From Fen-1273 sp035516035 (GTDB lineage: Bacteria; Bacteroidota; Ignavibacteria; UBA10030; UBA6906), in the NCBI GenBank assembly GCA_035516035.1, contig DATJAS010000077.1:1-16983 (forward strand): a stretch of 16,983 bases of DNA, read 5' to 3'. The notes under the pieces are model-generated. The model saw only the letters and a list, made by a program, of their open reading frames with translations. It ran no database searches and was not told the origin of the DNA. The translations under genes and the position numbers were made by a program. Each line of letters starts with the position of its first letter. Position 1 is the stretch's first letter. Below, one piece after another: positions 8,167 to 15,969 of the stretch.

Positions 8167-9537
8167 ATGAGATCCCGGCTCTTCTGCCTGATTCTCCTCG
8201 GCTCGTGCGCCGCGGCGCCCTCGCAGCCCGCAGCGCCCCGGTGGGACCCCTTTCTTGACACGCTCCAGCAGCGAACGATCCGCTGGTTCCTCCAGGCAAC
8301 ACCGCAATCGACGGGGCTCACGCCCGACCGGTGGCCCTCTCCCTCCCCCTCGAGCGTCGCCGCCGTCGGTTTCGCGCTGACCATCTATCCCATTGCGACG
8401 GAGCGGGGAATGATCACACGCGAAGAAGCCGCCGCGCGGACGCTGACGACGTTCCGCACGCTCCTCGGCACTCCGCAGAACGACGGAACGTCGGGCGTGG
8501 GGGGGTACAGGGGTCTCCTCTACCACTTCGTCGCCGTCGCCGACGGGACGCGGGCCTGGAACTGCGAGCTTTCCACGATCGACACGGCGCTCCTGATCGC
8601 AGGGGTCCTCTGCGACAGGGTCTACTTTGACGGCCGTTCGCCGGCCGAACAGGAAATCCGGGCGCTCGCCGATTCGCTCGAACGCCGCGTGGACTGGACC
8701 TGGACGGCGGAGGGGAGACCGGGGATCATGCTCGGCTGGACGCCCGAGCGCGGGGCGGATAGACAGAGCTGGCACGGGTACAACGAAGCGTCCATCATGT
8801 ACGTGATTGCGCTCGGCTCCCCCGCACACCCCGTGGAGCCGAGCGTCTGGGACTACTGGACGTCGACATACGTCTGGGCCCGGTACTACGGGCGGGACTT
8901 CGTGAGCTTCGGGCCCCTCTTTGGCCACCAGTTTTCCGGGTGCTGGATCGACTTCCGCGGAATCCGGGACCGGTATATGAAAGAGAAAGGGATTGACTAC
9001 TTTGAGAATTCCCGCCGCGCGACATATACTCAACAGGCGTACGGCATCGAGAATCCCCGCCGCTTCCGCGGCTACGGCGCGGACGTCTGGGGGGTGTCCG
9101 CATGCGACGGCCCGGGAGATACCGCGTTTTCCGTGAACGGGACGAAACGCGAATTTATCGGCTATGGAGGCCGGGGCGTGTCATTCGACTGGGTCCTGGA
9201 CGACGGGACGCTGACGCCGACGGCCGCCGGCGGATCCGTGGCGTTCGCGCCTGAGATCTGCATCCCGGCTCTGAAAGCGATGCGCGAGCGCTACGGGGAT
9301 CATCTCTGGAAGGAATTCGGTTTCGTCGACGCATTCAACCCCACGTTCGTCACTCCGCGCACCGGCCCCGAAGGGTGGTTTGACCGCGACTATCTCGGTA
9401 TCGATCAGGGGCCGATTGCCATCATGATCGAGAACCTCCGCAACGGGTTCGTGTGGAATCTGATGAAGAAGCATCCCACGATCTCCCGCGGCCTCCGCCG
9501 GGCCGGCTTCACCGGCGGCTGGCTCGACAGTCATTGA
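8167..9537 (+). CDS. Glucoamylase-family (PF10091, GH144-like) lipoprotein
   Basis: The 456-residue product is a paralogue of the preceding enzyme without the sorting domain. It starts MRSRLFCLILLGSCAAAP: a short basic n-region, a hydrophobic core and LGSC at residues 11-14, a plausible lipobox, so it is probably anchored to the periplasmic or surface face of the outer membrane. Shared family motifs are ELSTIDT (134-140), GYNEASIMYVIALGS with E207, FGHQFSGCWIDFR, YFENSRRAT and GIDQGPIAIMIENLRNG. By family, endo- or exo-beta-1,2-glucanase activity is likely, acting next to its surface-sorted sister. It differs from the sister in a longer insertion before the DDGTLTPTA segment, including a GDTAFSVNGTKREFIGYGG stretch. 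The frame continues upstream to 8068, but 8167 has the ribosome site and the signal peptide. The gap to the previous gene is seven bases. Substrate is inferred, not shown. Confidence 0.88.
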   Translation: MRSRLFCLILLGSCAAAPSQPAAPRWDPFLDTLQQRTIRWFLQATPQSTGLTPDRWPSPSPSSVAAVGFALTIYPIATERGMITREEAAARTLTTFRTLLGTPQNDGTSGVGGYRGLLYHFVAVADGTRAWNCELSTIDTALLIAGVLCDRVYFDGRSPAEQEIRALADSLERRVDWTWTAEGRPGIMLGWTPERGADRQSWHGYNEASIMYVIALGSPAHPVEPSVWDYWTSTYVWARYYGRDFVSFGPLFGHQFSGCWIDFRGIRDRYMKEKGIDYFENSRRATYTQQAYGIENPRRFRGYGADVWGVSACDGPGDTAFSVNGTKREFIGYGGRGVSFDWVLDDGTLTPTAAGGSVAFAPEICIPALKAMRERYGDHLWKEFGFVDAFNPTFVTPRTGPEGWFDRDYLGIDQGPIAIMIENLRNGFVWNLMKKHPTISRGLRRAGFTGGWLDSH

Positions 9538-9543
9538 ACGCCC

Positions 9544-12500
9544 ATGCCCGTCATTGCGAGCGCTTTCCGCGAAGCAATCCCGGCTTTTCTGCTTCTCCTC
9601 CCCGCCTGTGCACTCTCCCAGAACATCCCCCTCTTTTCCGACCCGTTCGACGACATCACCGCCTGGCACGGCGTGACGAGCCACGGCAGCGCGTCGCGCC
9701 TGGCGCTCCACTGCGATAGCGGGAGGACGGGGCGGGGCATGCTGATGGAATACTCGTTTCTGGGTCACATGGGCTCTGCGGCGGCGGAGCGGACCATAGG
9801 CGTCAACCTTCCGGGGAACTACCAGATCGCGTTCGACATCCGGGGGACGGGATTGCCGAACAATCTCATTCTCCGCCTGATGGACACGCTCGGGAATGTC
9901 TGGGTCGTCAACAGGACCGAGTTCACCCCCCCGGCGGCATGGACGCGCTTCGTGGTCAGGAAAGACCAGATTGCCTACGGCTGGGGGCCTTCGGGGCCCG
10001 GAGAGCTGAAGGAGCTGGACAGGATCATGGTGATGATCGACGTCGTGGAAGGAGGGAGCGGGAAGATCTGGCTTGACAACCTGCAGATTGAACCGCTGGA
10101 GGCTGAACCGATGGCACTCCGCGGTGCCATTGCCTCCTCTGCGGAACCGGGTCACGAACCTCGCGCGGCGGGTGCTGCCGCATTCGGAAGCTGGGAGTGC
10201 CGGACGGGGAAGACGGGGGAATGGCTCCAGGTGGACTGCGGCGCAATGCGCGACGTCGGCGGCGTACGGATCGACTGGTCGCGCGGAGAAGAGCCCGCCT
10301 CGTTCGACGTTCTCCTCTCCAACGACGGCGAGAGCTGGCGTTCCGCGTACGTATCGGCGGGGGCATCGGGCGTGAGAAACTGGGTATTTCTCGGCGATGC
10401 CAGGACCCGGTACGTCAGGCTCCGTCTGCACGGGAGGAATGACGGGGGGTGCTTCGGTGTGCAGACTCTGGAGATCGAGGGGCCGGAATTCGGGTTCTCG
10501 CTGAACGACTTCTACCGCGGGATCGCTTCGGCGTCGCCGCCGGGGAGTTATCCCCGATACTTCTCCGGCGAACAATCGTACTGGACGGTCGTGGGAGCCC
10601 CGGCCGACTCCCGCAAGGCGCTCATGAACGAAGAGGGGGAGATTGAGACGGACATGCGCTCATTTTCACTGGAGCCGTTCCTTTACTCCGGCGGGCGTCT
10701 CTCCACCTGGCACGACGCCCGCCGCACGCAGTCGCTTGCGGGGAGCTACATTCCCATCCCGTCTGTGCGGTGGGAGACGCAGGATTCGGTCGGGCTCGAG
10801 GTGACGGCCTGCGCGGCGGGGGCCGCCGGATCGAGCACGCTCCTCGTCCGCTATGTCGTCGAAAACCGGGCTGCGCGTCCCCGTGAAGGGACGCTCTTTG
10901 TCGCGATGCGGCCGTTCCAGGTGGACCCCCCGTGGCAGACGTTCACGATCGTCGGGGGCGTCTCGCGCATCGACAGCATCGCCGCGGACAGCACACTCCG
11001 CATCGACGGCACCCGTGTGGTTCCCGTGAGCCCTCCCGACGGCATGGGGGCGGCGCGCTTCGACGACGGGGATATCACCGAATACATTTCGCGCGGGGTG
11101 CTTCCCCCGGCGCGCAGCGCCTCGGATCCATCATCACTGGCTTCGGCGGCGCTCCGGTATGAATGGAACCTCCGCCCCGGCGGGTTCCGCGAAGTCATTA
11201 TCGCCATTCCGTATCACGGCGATCGTTCACCCATGCCGGGAAGGCTCAATGCCGGGAACTGGTACGCGCGAACCTCCGCCGGCACGGCGGCCGGATGGGA
11301 GTCTCTCCTTGGGCGCGTGCGGATCACGCTCCCACCGGCAGGGAGGGAGGCCTGGAACACGGTCAGGAGCGGGATCGCCGCTATCCTGATGAATGCGGAC
11401 GGCCCCGCGCTCCAGCCCGGCGCCCGAACGTACCGGAGATCCTGGATCAGGGACGGCGCACTCACATCTGCCGCGCTCCTCCAGATGGGGATCGACGACC
11501 CGGTCAGACGCTACTGTGACTGGTACGCCCGCTACCAGGAGCCGGACGGGAAAATTCCCGCCGTCGTAGAGGCGCGCGGCCCCGAAGCGACTCCTGAAAA
11601 CGACAGCCACGGGGAGTTTCTCTACCTGATCCGGGAGTACTTTGCATTCACGCACGACACGGCCTGGCTTGCGGGGAAATGGGACGTTGCCCGGCGCACC
11701 GTCCGCTACATCGATGCGCTCAGGTCGCTCCGGAAGACCGGCCCCTATGTGAACGGCACGCCGGCGGAGCGCGCCTGCTACGGCCTCCTCCCGGAATCGA
11801 TCAGCCACGAGGGATACTGTCCGGCCCCCATGCATTCCTACTGGGACGACTTCTTTGCGCTCAGGGGACTCAGGGATGCGTCTGCGATCGCGCGGGTGCT
11901 CGGGGAGAGCGATGCGGCGGCTATTGCCGGCGAAGGGGACGATCTCGCCCGGGACATCGACTCGTCCATCCGGCGCGCGATGGAAAACACGCGCGTGAAG
12001 TTCATCCCCGGCTGCGCCGAGCTGGGCGATTTCGCCGGCCTCTCGACGACCGTCGCGGTGACCCCCTGCCAGGTCACGGATGCATTGCCGCCGGAAGCGA
12101 CGGCATACACATTTGACGAGTCCTACCGGATGTTCCTGGCGCGGAAGAACGGCGTCGTCCCCTGGGATTCCTACCTTCCGTACGAGGCGAGATTCATCGG
12201 GGCGTACGTCCTCCTTGGCGCGAAGGATCGCGCCGCACAGATGCTGGAGTGGCTCATGCGCGACCGTCGGCCGCAGAACTGGAACGAGTGGGCGGAAGTG
12301 GTCTGGCGGGACCCCCGCGCCCCGAAGGGGATCGGCGACATGCCGCACAGCTGGGCGATTGCGGATTTCATCCGATCATTTCGTACCATGCTGGCGTACG
12401 AACGGGATGCGGACGCGTCACTTGTCCTCTGCGCGGGCATTCCCGATGCGTGGGTGCTCGACACGACGGGCATTGCGGTGGAGAACCTCCCGACGCACTA

Positions 12501-12702
12501 CGGACCCCTGAGCTTCACCGTCAGGGGAGAGCCCGGCCGCGTCACTGTGGCAATCGCCGCGGGGACGGATATTCCCCCCGGCAAAATCCGCATCGCGTCC
12601 CCCCTCGCCGCGAAACCCCGCTCGATCGGGGGGGAGGCCGCTCCCGACGGCCGGACGGCGATCGTTGAACGCCTCCCCGCGCACGTCGTCTTCACGTACT
12701 GA
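9544..12702 (+). CDS. Exported discoidin-domain (alpha/alpha)6 glycosidase-like protein, paralogue A
   Basis: The 1,052-residue product has four parts. A signal peptide ends near ACALSQ (about residue 26). A jelly-roll, CIA30/CBM11-like domain (about 31-183) contains YQIAFDIRG and IWLDNLQIEP. A discoidin (F5/8 type C)-like domain (about 190-316) contains WLQVDCGAMRDVGGVRIDW and FDVLLSNDGESW. A beta-sandwich (about 320-600, with RPFQVDPPWQ near 455) and an (alpha/alpha)6 domain (about 600-1000) resemble GH94/GH63-type enzymes. Conserved motifs are SWIRDG (633-638), DSHGEF (687-692, E691), SISHEGY (E756), YWDDFF (D768, D769), NEWAEVVW (E918) and MPHSW (933-937). I cannot assign a known GH family. 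Its place behind two GH144-like genes suggests it acts on the same glucan. No ribosome site is seen before ATG 9544, six bases after the previous stop; coupling is likely. Its N-terminus is encoded by a repeat. Confidence 0.8.
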   Translation: MPVIASAFREAIPAFLLLLPACALSQNIPLFSDPFDDITAWHGVTSHGSASRLALHCDSGRTGRGMLMEYSFLGHMGSAAAERTIGVNLPGNYQIAFDIRGTGLPNNLILRLMDTLGNVWVVNRTEFTPPAAWTRFVVRKDQIAYGWGPSGPGELKELDRIMVMIDVVEGGSGKIWLDNLQIEPLEAEPMALRGAIASSAEPGHEPRAAGAAAFGSWECRTGKTGEWLQVDCGAMRDVGGVRIDWSRGEEPASFDVLLSNDGESWRSAYVSAGASGVRNWVFLGDARTRYVRLRLHGRNDGGCFGVQTLEIEGPEFGFSLNDFYRGIASASPPGSYPRYFSGEQSYWTVVGAPADSRKALMNEEGEIETDMRSFSLEPFLYSGGRLSTWHDARRTQSLAGSYIPIPSVRWETQDSVGLEVTACAAGAAGSSTLLVRYVVENRAARPREGTLFVAMRPFQVDPPWQTFTIVGGVSRIDSIAADSTLRIDGTRVVPVSPPDGMGAARFDDGDITEYISRGVLPPARSASDPSSLASAALRYEWNLRPGGFREVIIAIPYHGDRSPMPGRLNAGNWYARTSAGTAAGWESLLGRVRITLPPAGREAWNTVRSGIAAILMNADGPALQPGARTYRRSWIRDGALTSAALLQMGIDDPVRRYCDWYARYQEPDGKIPAVVEARGPEATPENDSHGEFLYLIREYFAFTHDTAWLAGKWDVARRTVRYIDALRSLRKTGPYVNGTPAERACYGLLPESISHEGYCPAPMHSYWDDFFALRGLRDASAIARVLGESDAAAIAGEGDDLARDIDSSIRRAMENTRVKFIPGCAELGDFAGLSTTVAVTPCQVTDALPPEATAYTFDESYRMFLARKNGVVPWDSYLPYEARFIGAYVLLGAKDRAAQMLEWLMRDRRPQNWNEWAEVVWRDPRAPKGIGDMPHSWAIADFIRSFRTMLAYERDADASLVLCAGIPDAWVLDTTGIAVENLPTHYGPLSFTVRGEPGRVTVAIAAGTDIPPGKIRIASPLAAKPRSIGGEAAPDGRTAIVERLPAHVVFTY
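9548..9575 (+). repeat. Short palindromic-type repeat, copy 1, inside the signal-peptide coding region
   Basis: CCGTCATTGCGAGCGCTTT followed by CC and GCGAAGC matches 26 of 28 bases at 12750-12777. ATTGC at 9553-9557 can pair with GCAAT just past the copy (9574-9578), with GCG and CGC as an inner stem. It resembles the GTCATTGCGAG...GAAGCAATC family of intergenic repeats that I recall from many bacterial genomes. Here it is read in frame as VIASAFREA. Confidence 0.75.
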
Positions 12703-12714
12703 ACATATTCGCCT

Positions 12715-12720
12715 ACGAGG
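12715..12720 (+). promoter_or_regulatory. Ribosome binding site of paralogue B
   Basis: ACGAGG lies five bases before ATG 12726. It supports this start, and therefore supports translation of the repeat and the hairpin that follow as part of the protein. Confidence 0.6.
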
Positions 12721-12725
12721 CAACA

Positions 12726-15700
12726 ATGATCCGTCGAACGACAGCCAGGCCGTCATTGCGAGCGCTTTTTGCGAAGCGCGCTCTTTGCGTCCCGCCGCAG
12801 GCGGGACTATCTCTCGCCCTCCTCTTTCTTTTCTCCCAGGCGGCGTTTTCCCAGTCGCGCCTCCTCGATGACTTTTCGGACATCAGCGCATGGCGCCCCG
12901 TCACCTCCGAAGGGGCCAGGCTCACGCTCTCCCAGGCGGAAGGGCGCGCCGGCAAAGCCCTGGTGCTGAATTTCGACCTGAGCGGCGTCTACGGGTACGC
13001 GATCGCGGAAAAGGACTTCGCGTTCGACCTGCCGGACGACTACGCATTCACGTTCGACATGCGGGGTGAGACGCAGGTCAACAATTTCGAATTCAAGCTC
13101 ACCGACGACGGGGGGAACGTCTACTGGATCAAGAAACTCGACGTGACGTACCCGGTCGCGTGGGCAAGGCAGAGGATCAGGAAACGGCAGATCACGTTTG
13201 CCTGGGGACCGGCCGGGCACGGGACGATCCGGAGCGTGCGGAAGATCGAGTTTGTCGTCTCATGCGGGACGGGGGGAAAAGGGAGGATCCTGATCGACAA
13301 TTTCAGGTTCGAACCCGTCGATGACGCCGCTGCGAGGGCCGCGGTGGCGGAAGTCATGCCTGCGGGGGGAAGCACGGAAGGCGTCCCGGCGATTGATTCC
13401 GCGGGGACGCTCCTCGGGAACTGGAAGAGCGGCAGGGGGGAGGAGAGGGCGTCACTCCAGGTGGATTTCCACAGGATCAGGGACGTGGGGGGACTTGTCA
13501 TCGACTGGGACTCCCTGGCATGGGCATCCGCCTACGACGTCCGTCTCTCGGTTGACGGGAAGGAGTGGACGACGGCGTACAGCGTCGCAGAGGGGAACGG
13601 CGGCCGCGATTACATCGACACGCATGAGGGGGAGGGACGCTACCTCCGCATTGACCTGAACCGGAGCGGCGCCGGGCGCGGCTACGGGATCAGGCGCATG
13701 GAGATCCGCGGAGCCGGTTTTTCCGAGACGCCGAACGACTTCTTTCATGCGATTGCGACGGATGCCCCCGAGGGATACTACCCGCGGTATTTCCGCGACC
13801 GCCAGTCGTACTGGACGCTCATGGGCGCAAGCGGGGATTCGAAGAAAGCGCTGATGAGCGAGGACGGGGCGGTCGAGGTGGGGAAAGGGGAATTCACGAT
13901 CGAGCCGTTCCTCTACATCGACAACCGGCTTGTCAGCTGGAGCGGCGTGAAATCGACGCAGCTCCTCTTCGACGGTTACATCCCCTTCCCGCAGGTCACG
14001 TGGACCACGGCGGACGGCGACTGGACGTTCACGATCCAGGGGACCGCCGCAGGCCCGGCAGCGACCACGCTCCTGGGCCTTCACTACAATCTGACCGCCC
14101 GGCGCGCTCTCGGGAAAGGGAAGATATTCATCGCCGTGCGCCCCTTCCAGGTCAATCCCCCCTGGCAGTCGCTCAACGGCGCCGGGGGCCCCGCGCGGAT
14201 CGACAGCATCCGGTACAAGGGGGGGTTCCTTGACGTCAACGACGAAACCATCGTCCCCATGACGCCCCCCTCGGGATTCGGCGCGGCCCCGTTCGATCAG
14301 GGGGACGTCACCGACTACCTCGCGCATGGGAATCTCCCTTCGGCGGCAGCCGTGAGCGACCACTTCGGCTACGCGTCGGCGGCGCTCGCGTACGACTTCG
14401 ACCTCCAGGCGGACCAGGAGGCGGACGTCGTCATTGCCTTGCCGCTGCACGGCTGGCGCAGGAGTCCCGCGCCCAACATGTCGGCCGGGTCGCCGGAGAC
14501 CTACTACCGGCTGATGACCGGGACCGTGGCGGGACGCTGGCAGGAGGAGCTCAACAGGGTCCGGTTCACGTTCCCGGGCAATGCCGTTCCCGTCGCGAAC
14601 ACGCTCCGGTCGCAGCTCGCATACATGCTCATCAACCGCAACGGGCCCGCGATCCAGCCCGGCTCGCGCAACTACGACCGTTCCTGGATACGGGACGGGG
14701 CGCTGATGTGCGCCGCGCTCCTCCGGCTGGGGCACAGCGATGAAGTCCGCGCCTACCTCGACTGGTACGCGAAGGGACAGTTCCCCGGCGGGAAGATCCC
14801 CTGCGTGATCGACGCGCGGGGACCCGACGCGACCAATGAGCATGACAGCAACGGCGAATTCATTCATGCCGTCCGGGAGTATTTCCGTTTCACCGGGGAT
14901 ACCGCCTGGCTCCGCGGGAAGATGGACGCGGTGGTCAGGGCAGCCCGGTTCATCCAGTCGCTCAGGGAGGAACGGAAAACGGCGGCCTACCGCGACGGCA
15001 CGCCGCTCCAGAAGGCGCTCTACGGGATCATCCCGGAGTCCATCAGCCACGAAGGGTACTGGGACGTCCCGCGGCATTCGTACTGGGACGATTTCTTCGA
15101 CCTGCGGGGCATCAAGGACGCCTCTGCAATCGCGCACGCGCTGGGGGAAAAAACGGTGGAGGATGAATTTGCGGCCGAGCGCGACGATTTCCGGAAGGAC
15201 CTGTACGCCTCGATGCGACTGGCCATGTCCCTGAAGGGGATCGATTACATCCCGGGGTGCGCGGAGCTGGGTGATTTCGATCCCACGTCGACGACGATCG
15301 GCCTTGACCCGGGAGGGGAGCTCGGGAACATCCCGGAGCCCGCGCTCCACAACACGTTTGAGAAGTATTACAGGTTTTTCGAGGAACGGAAATCGCACTC
15401 GGCGTGGGTTAACTATACCCCGTACGAGACGCGCGCGATCGGGGCATTCGTCCTGCTCGGCCAGAAGGGGCGGGCCGCGGAGGCGATGAACTTCTTCATG
15501 AACGACCGGCGTCCACCGGGGTGGAATTCCTGGGCCGAGGTCGTCTGGCGGAACCCCGACACGCCGAAGTACATCGGCGATCTCCCGCACACCTGGGTCG
15601 GATCCGATTTTATCCGGTCCGTCCTTACGATGTTCGCCTACGAGAGGGAGCGCGACACCGCGCTCGTCCTGTGCGCCGGCATCCCCGACGCATGGATCGC

Positions 15701-15953
15701 CGACACGTCGGGCGTCGCCATACAGGGGCTCCGGACGTACGGCGGGGAGATCAATATCTCCCTTCGAGCGGCGGGGAGCCGCGTCGTCGTGGAGGTTTCG
15801 GGGACGATCGATCCCGCGAAATGGAAGCTCCTCCTGGAATCCCCGCTCGATCGCCCCTTGAAGAGGCTCTCCGTCGGCGGCGCACGACGCCCCGTACGGG
15901 GGACGGAAGTGCGGATCACCCGGCTTCCGGCCAGAGTGGAGTTCACGTACTGA
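12726..15953 (+). CDS. Exported discoidin-domain (alpha/alpha)6 glycosidase-like protein, paralogue B
   Basis: The 1,075-residue product is a tandem paralogue of the preceding gene with the same domain order. It has an unusually long Arg-rich n-region, a hydrophobic core (LSLALLFLFSQAAFSQ) and cleavage near residue 43. A jelly-roll domain (to about 200), a discoidin-like domain (about 235-335, VRLSVDGKEW), a beta-sandwich with RPFQVNPPWQ and an (alpha/alpha)6 domain follow. Catalytic-region motifs sit exactly 20 residues later than in paralogue A: SWIRDG (653-658), DSNGEF (707-712, E711), SISHEGY (E776), YWDDFF (D788, D789) and NSWAEVVW (E938). Both end in a matching LPA.V.FTY. One change in a conserved block is NEWAEV to NSWAEV. 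The absence of a sorting domain or a clear lipobox suggests a periplasmic or freely exported protein. The ribosome site at 12715-12720 supports ATG 12726. The activity is unknown; a glucan hydrolase or glycosidase role is inferred from fold and neighbours. Confidence 0.8.
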   Translation: MIRRTTARPSLRALFAKRALCVPPQAGLSLALLFLFSQAAFSQSRLLDDFSDISAWRPVTSEGARLTLSQAEGRAGKALVLNFDLSGVYGYAIAEKDFAFDLPDDYAFTFDMRGETQVNNFEFKLTDDGGNVYWIKKLDVTYPVAWARQRIRKRQITFAWGPAGHGTIRSVRKIEFVVSCGTGGKGRILIDNFRFEPVDDAAARAAVAEVMPAGGSTEGVPAIDSAGTLLGNWKSGRGEERASLQVDFHRIRDVGGLVIDWDSLAWASAYDVRLSVDGKEWTTAYSVAEGNGGRDYIDTHEGEGRYLRIDLNRSGAGRGYGIRRMEIRGAGFSETPNDFFHAIATDAPEGYYPRYFRDRQSYWTLMGASGDSKKALMSEDGAVEVGKGEFTIEPFLYIDNRLVSWSGVKSTQLLFDGYIPFPQVTWTTADGDWTFTIQGTAAGPAATTLLGLHYNLTARRALGKGKIFIAVRPFQVNPPWQSLNGAGGPARIDSIRYKGGFLDVNDETIVPMTPPSGFGAAPFDQGDVTDYLAHGNLPSAAAVSDHFGYASAALAYDFDLQADQEADVVIALPLHGWRRSPAPNMSAGSPETYYRLMTGTVAGRWQEELNRVRFTFPGNAVPVANTLRSQLAYMLINRNGPAIQPGSRNYDRSWIRDGALMCAALLRLGHSDEVRAYLDWYAKGQFPGGKIPCVIDARGPDATNEHDSNGEFIHAVREYFRFTGDTAWLRGKMDAVVRAARFIQSLREERKTAAYRDGTPLQKALYGIIPESISHEGYWDVPRHSYWDDFFDLRGIKDASAIAHALGEKTVEDEFAAERDDFRKDLYASMRLAMSLKGIDYIPGCAELGDFDPTSTTIGLDPGGELGNIPEPALHNTFEKYYRFFEERKSHSAWVNYTPYETRAIGAFVLLGQKGRAAEAMNFFMNDRRPPGWNSWAEVVWRNPDTPKYIGDLPHTWVGSDFIRSVLTMFAYERERDTALVLCAGIPDAWIADTSGVAIQGLRTYGGEINISLRAAGSRVVVEVSGTIDPAKWKLLLESPLDRPLKRLSVGGARRPVRGTEVRITRLPARVEFTY
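12750..12777 (+). repeat. Short palindromic-type repeat, copy 2, inside the signal-peptide coding region
   Basis: This copy differs from 9548-9575 only at two adjacent bases (TT for CC). GCGCTT and AAGCGC at 12763-12768 and 12774-12779 form a six-base stem with loop TTTGCG. It is read in a different frame from copy 1, giving PSLRALFAKR, a basic stretch suited to a signal-peptide n-region. Confidence 0.75.
12789..12807 (+). repeat. Perfect inverted repeat (hairpin) within coding sequence
   Basis: GTCCCGCC and GGCGGGAC pair over eight bases around a GCA loop. It lies inside the signal-peptide region of paralogue B, 11 bases after repeat copy 2, and encodes part of CVPPQAGLS. No run of T follows and the gene reads on, so it is not a terminator. 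It may be the other half of a larger inserted palindromic element. Confidence 0.7.
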
Positions 15954-15962
15954 GGGGGGAGG
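15954..15962 (+). promoter_or_regulatory. Strong ribosome binding site of the isomerase-like gene
   Basis: GGGGGGAGG follows the stop of the preceding gene directly and ends seven bases before ATG 15970. It is the clearest Shine-Dalgarno sequence in the window and fixes this start. Confidence 0.75.
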
Positions 15963-15969
15963 AATTTTC

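Noticed and set aside
9598..9612. A lipobox (LPAC) in paralogue A, making it a lipoprotein
   Set aside because: Pro at the -2 position is unusual, and paralogue B has no Cys at this place. Both share a signal-peptidase I-like ending (ALSQ and AFSQ), so ordinary cleavage is more likely.
9548..12777. The two repeat copies as a CRISPR array or insertion-sequence ends
   Set aside because: There are only two copies about 3.2 kb apart, with a full gene between them and no transposase or regular spacing.
12789..12807. The hairpin as a transcription terminator
   Set aside because: No T run follows, and it lies inside a gene whose start has a ribosome site upstream of it.
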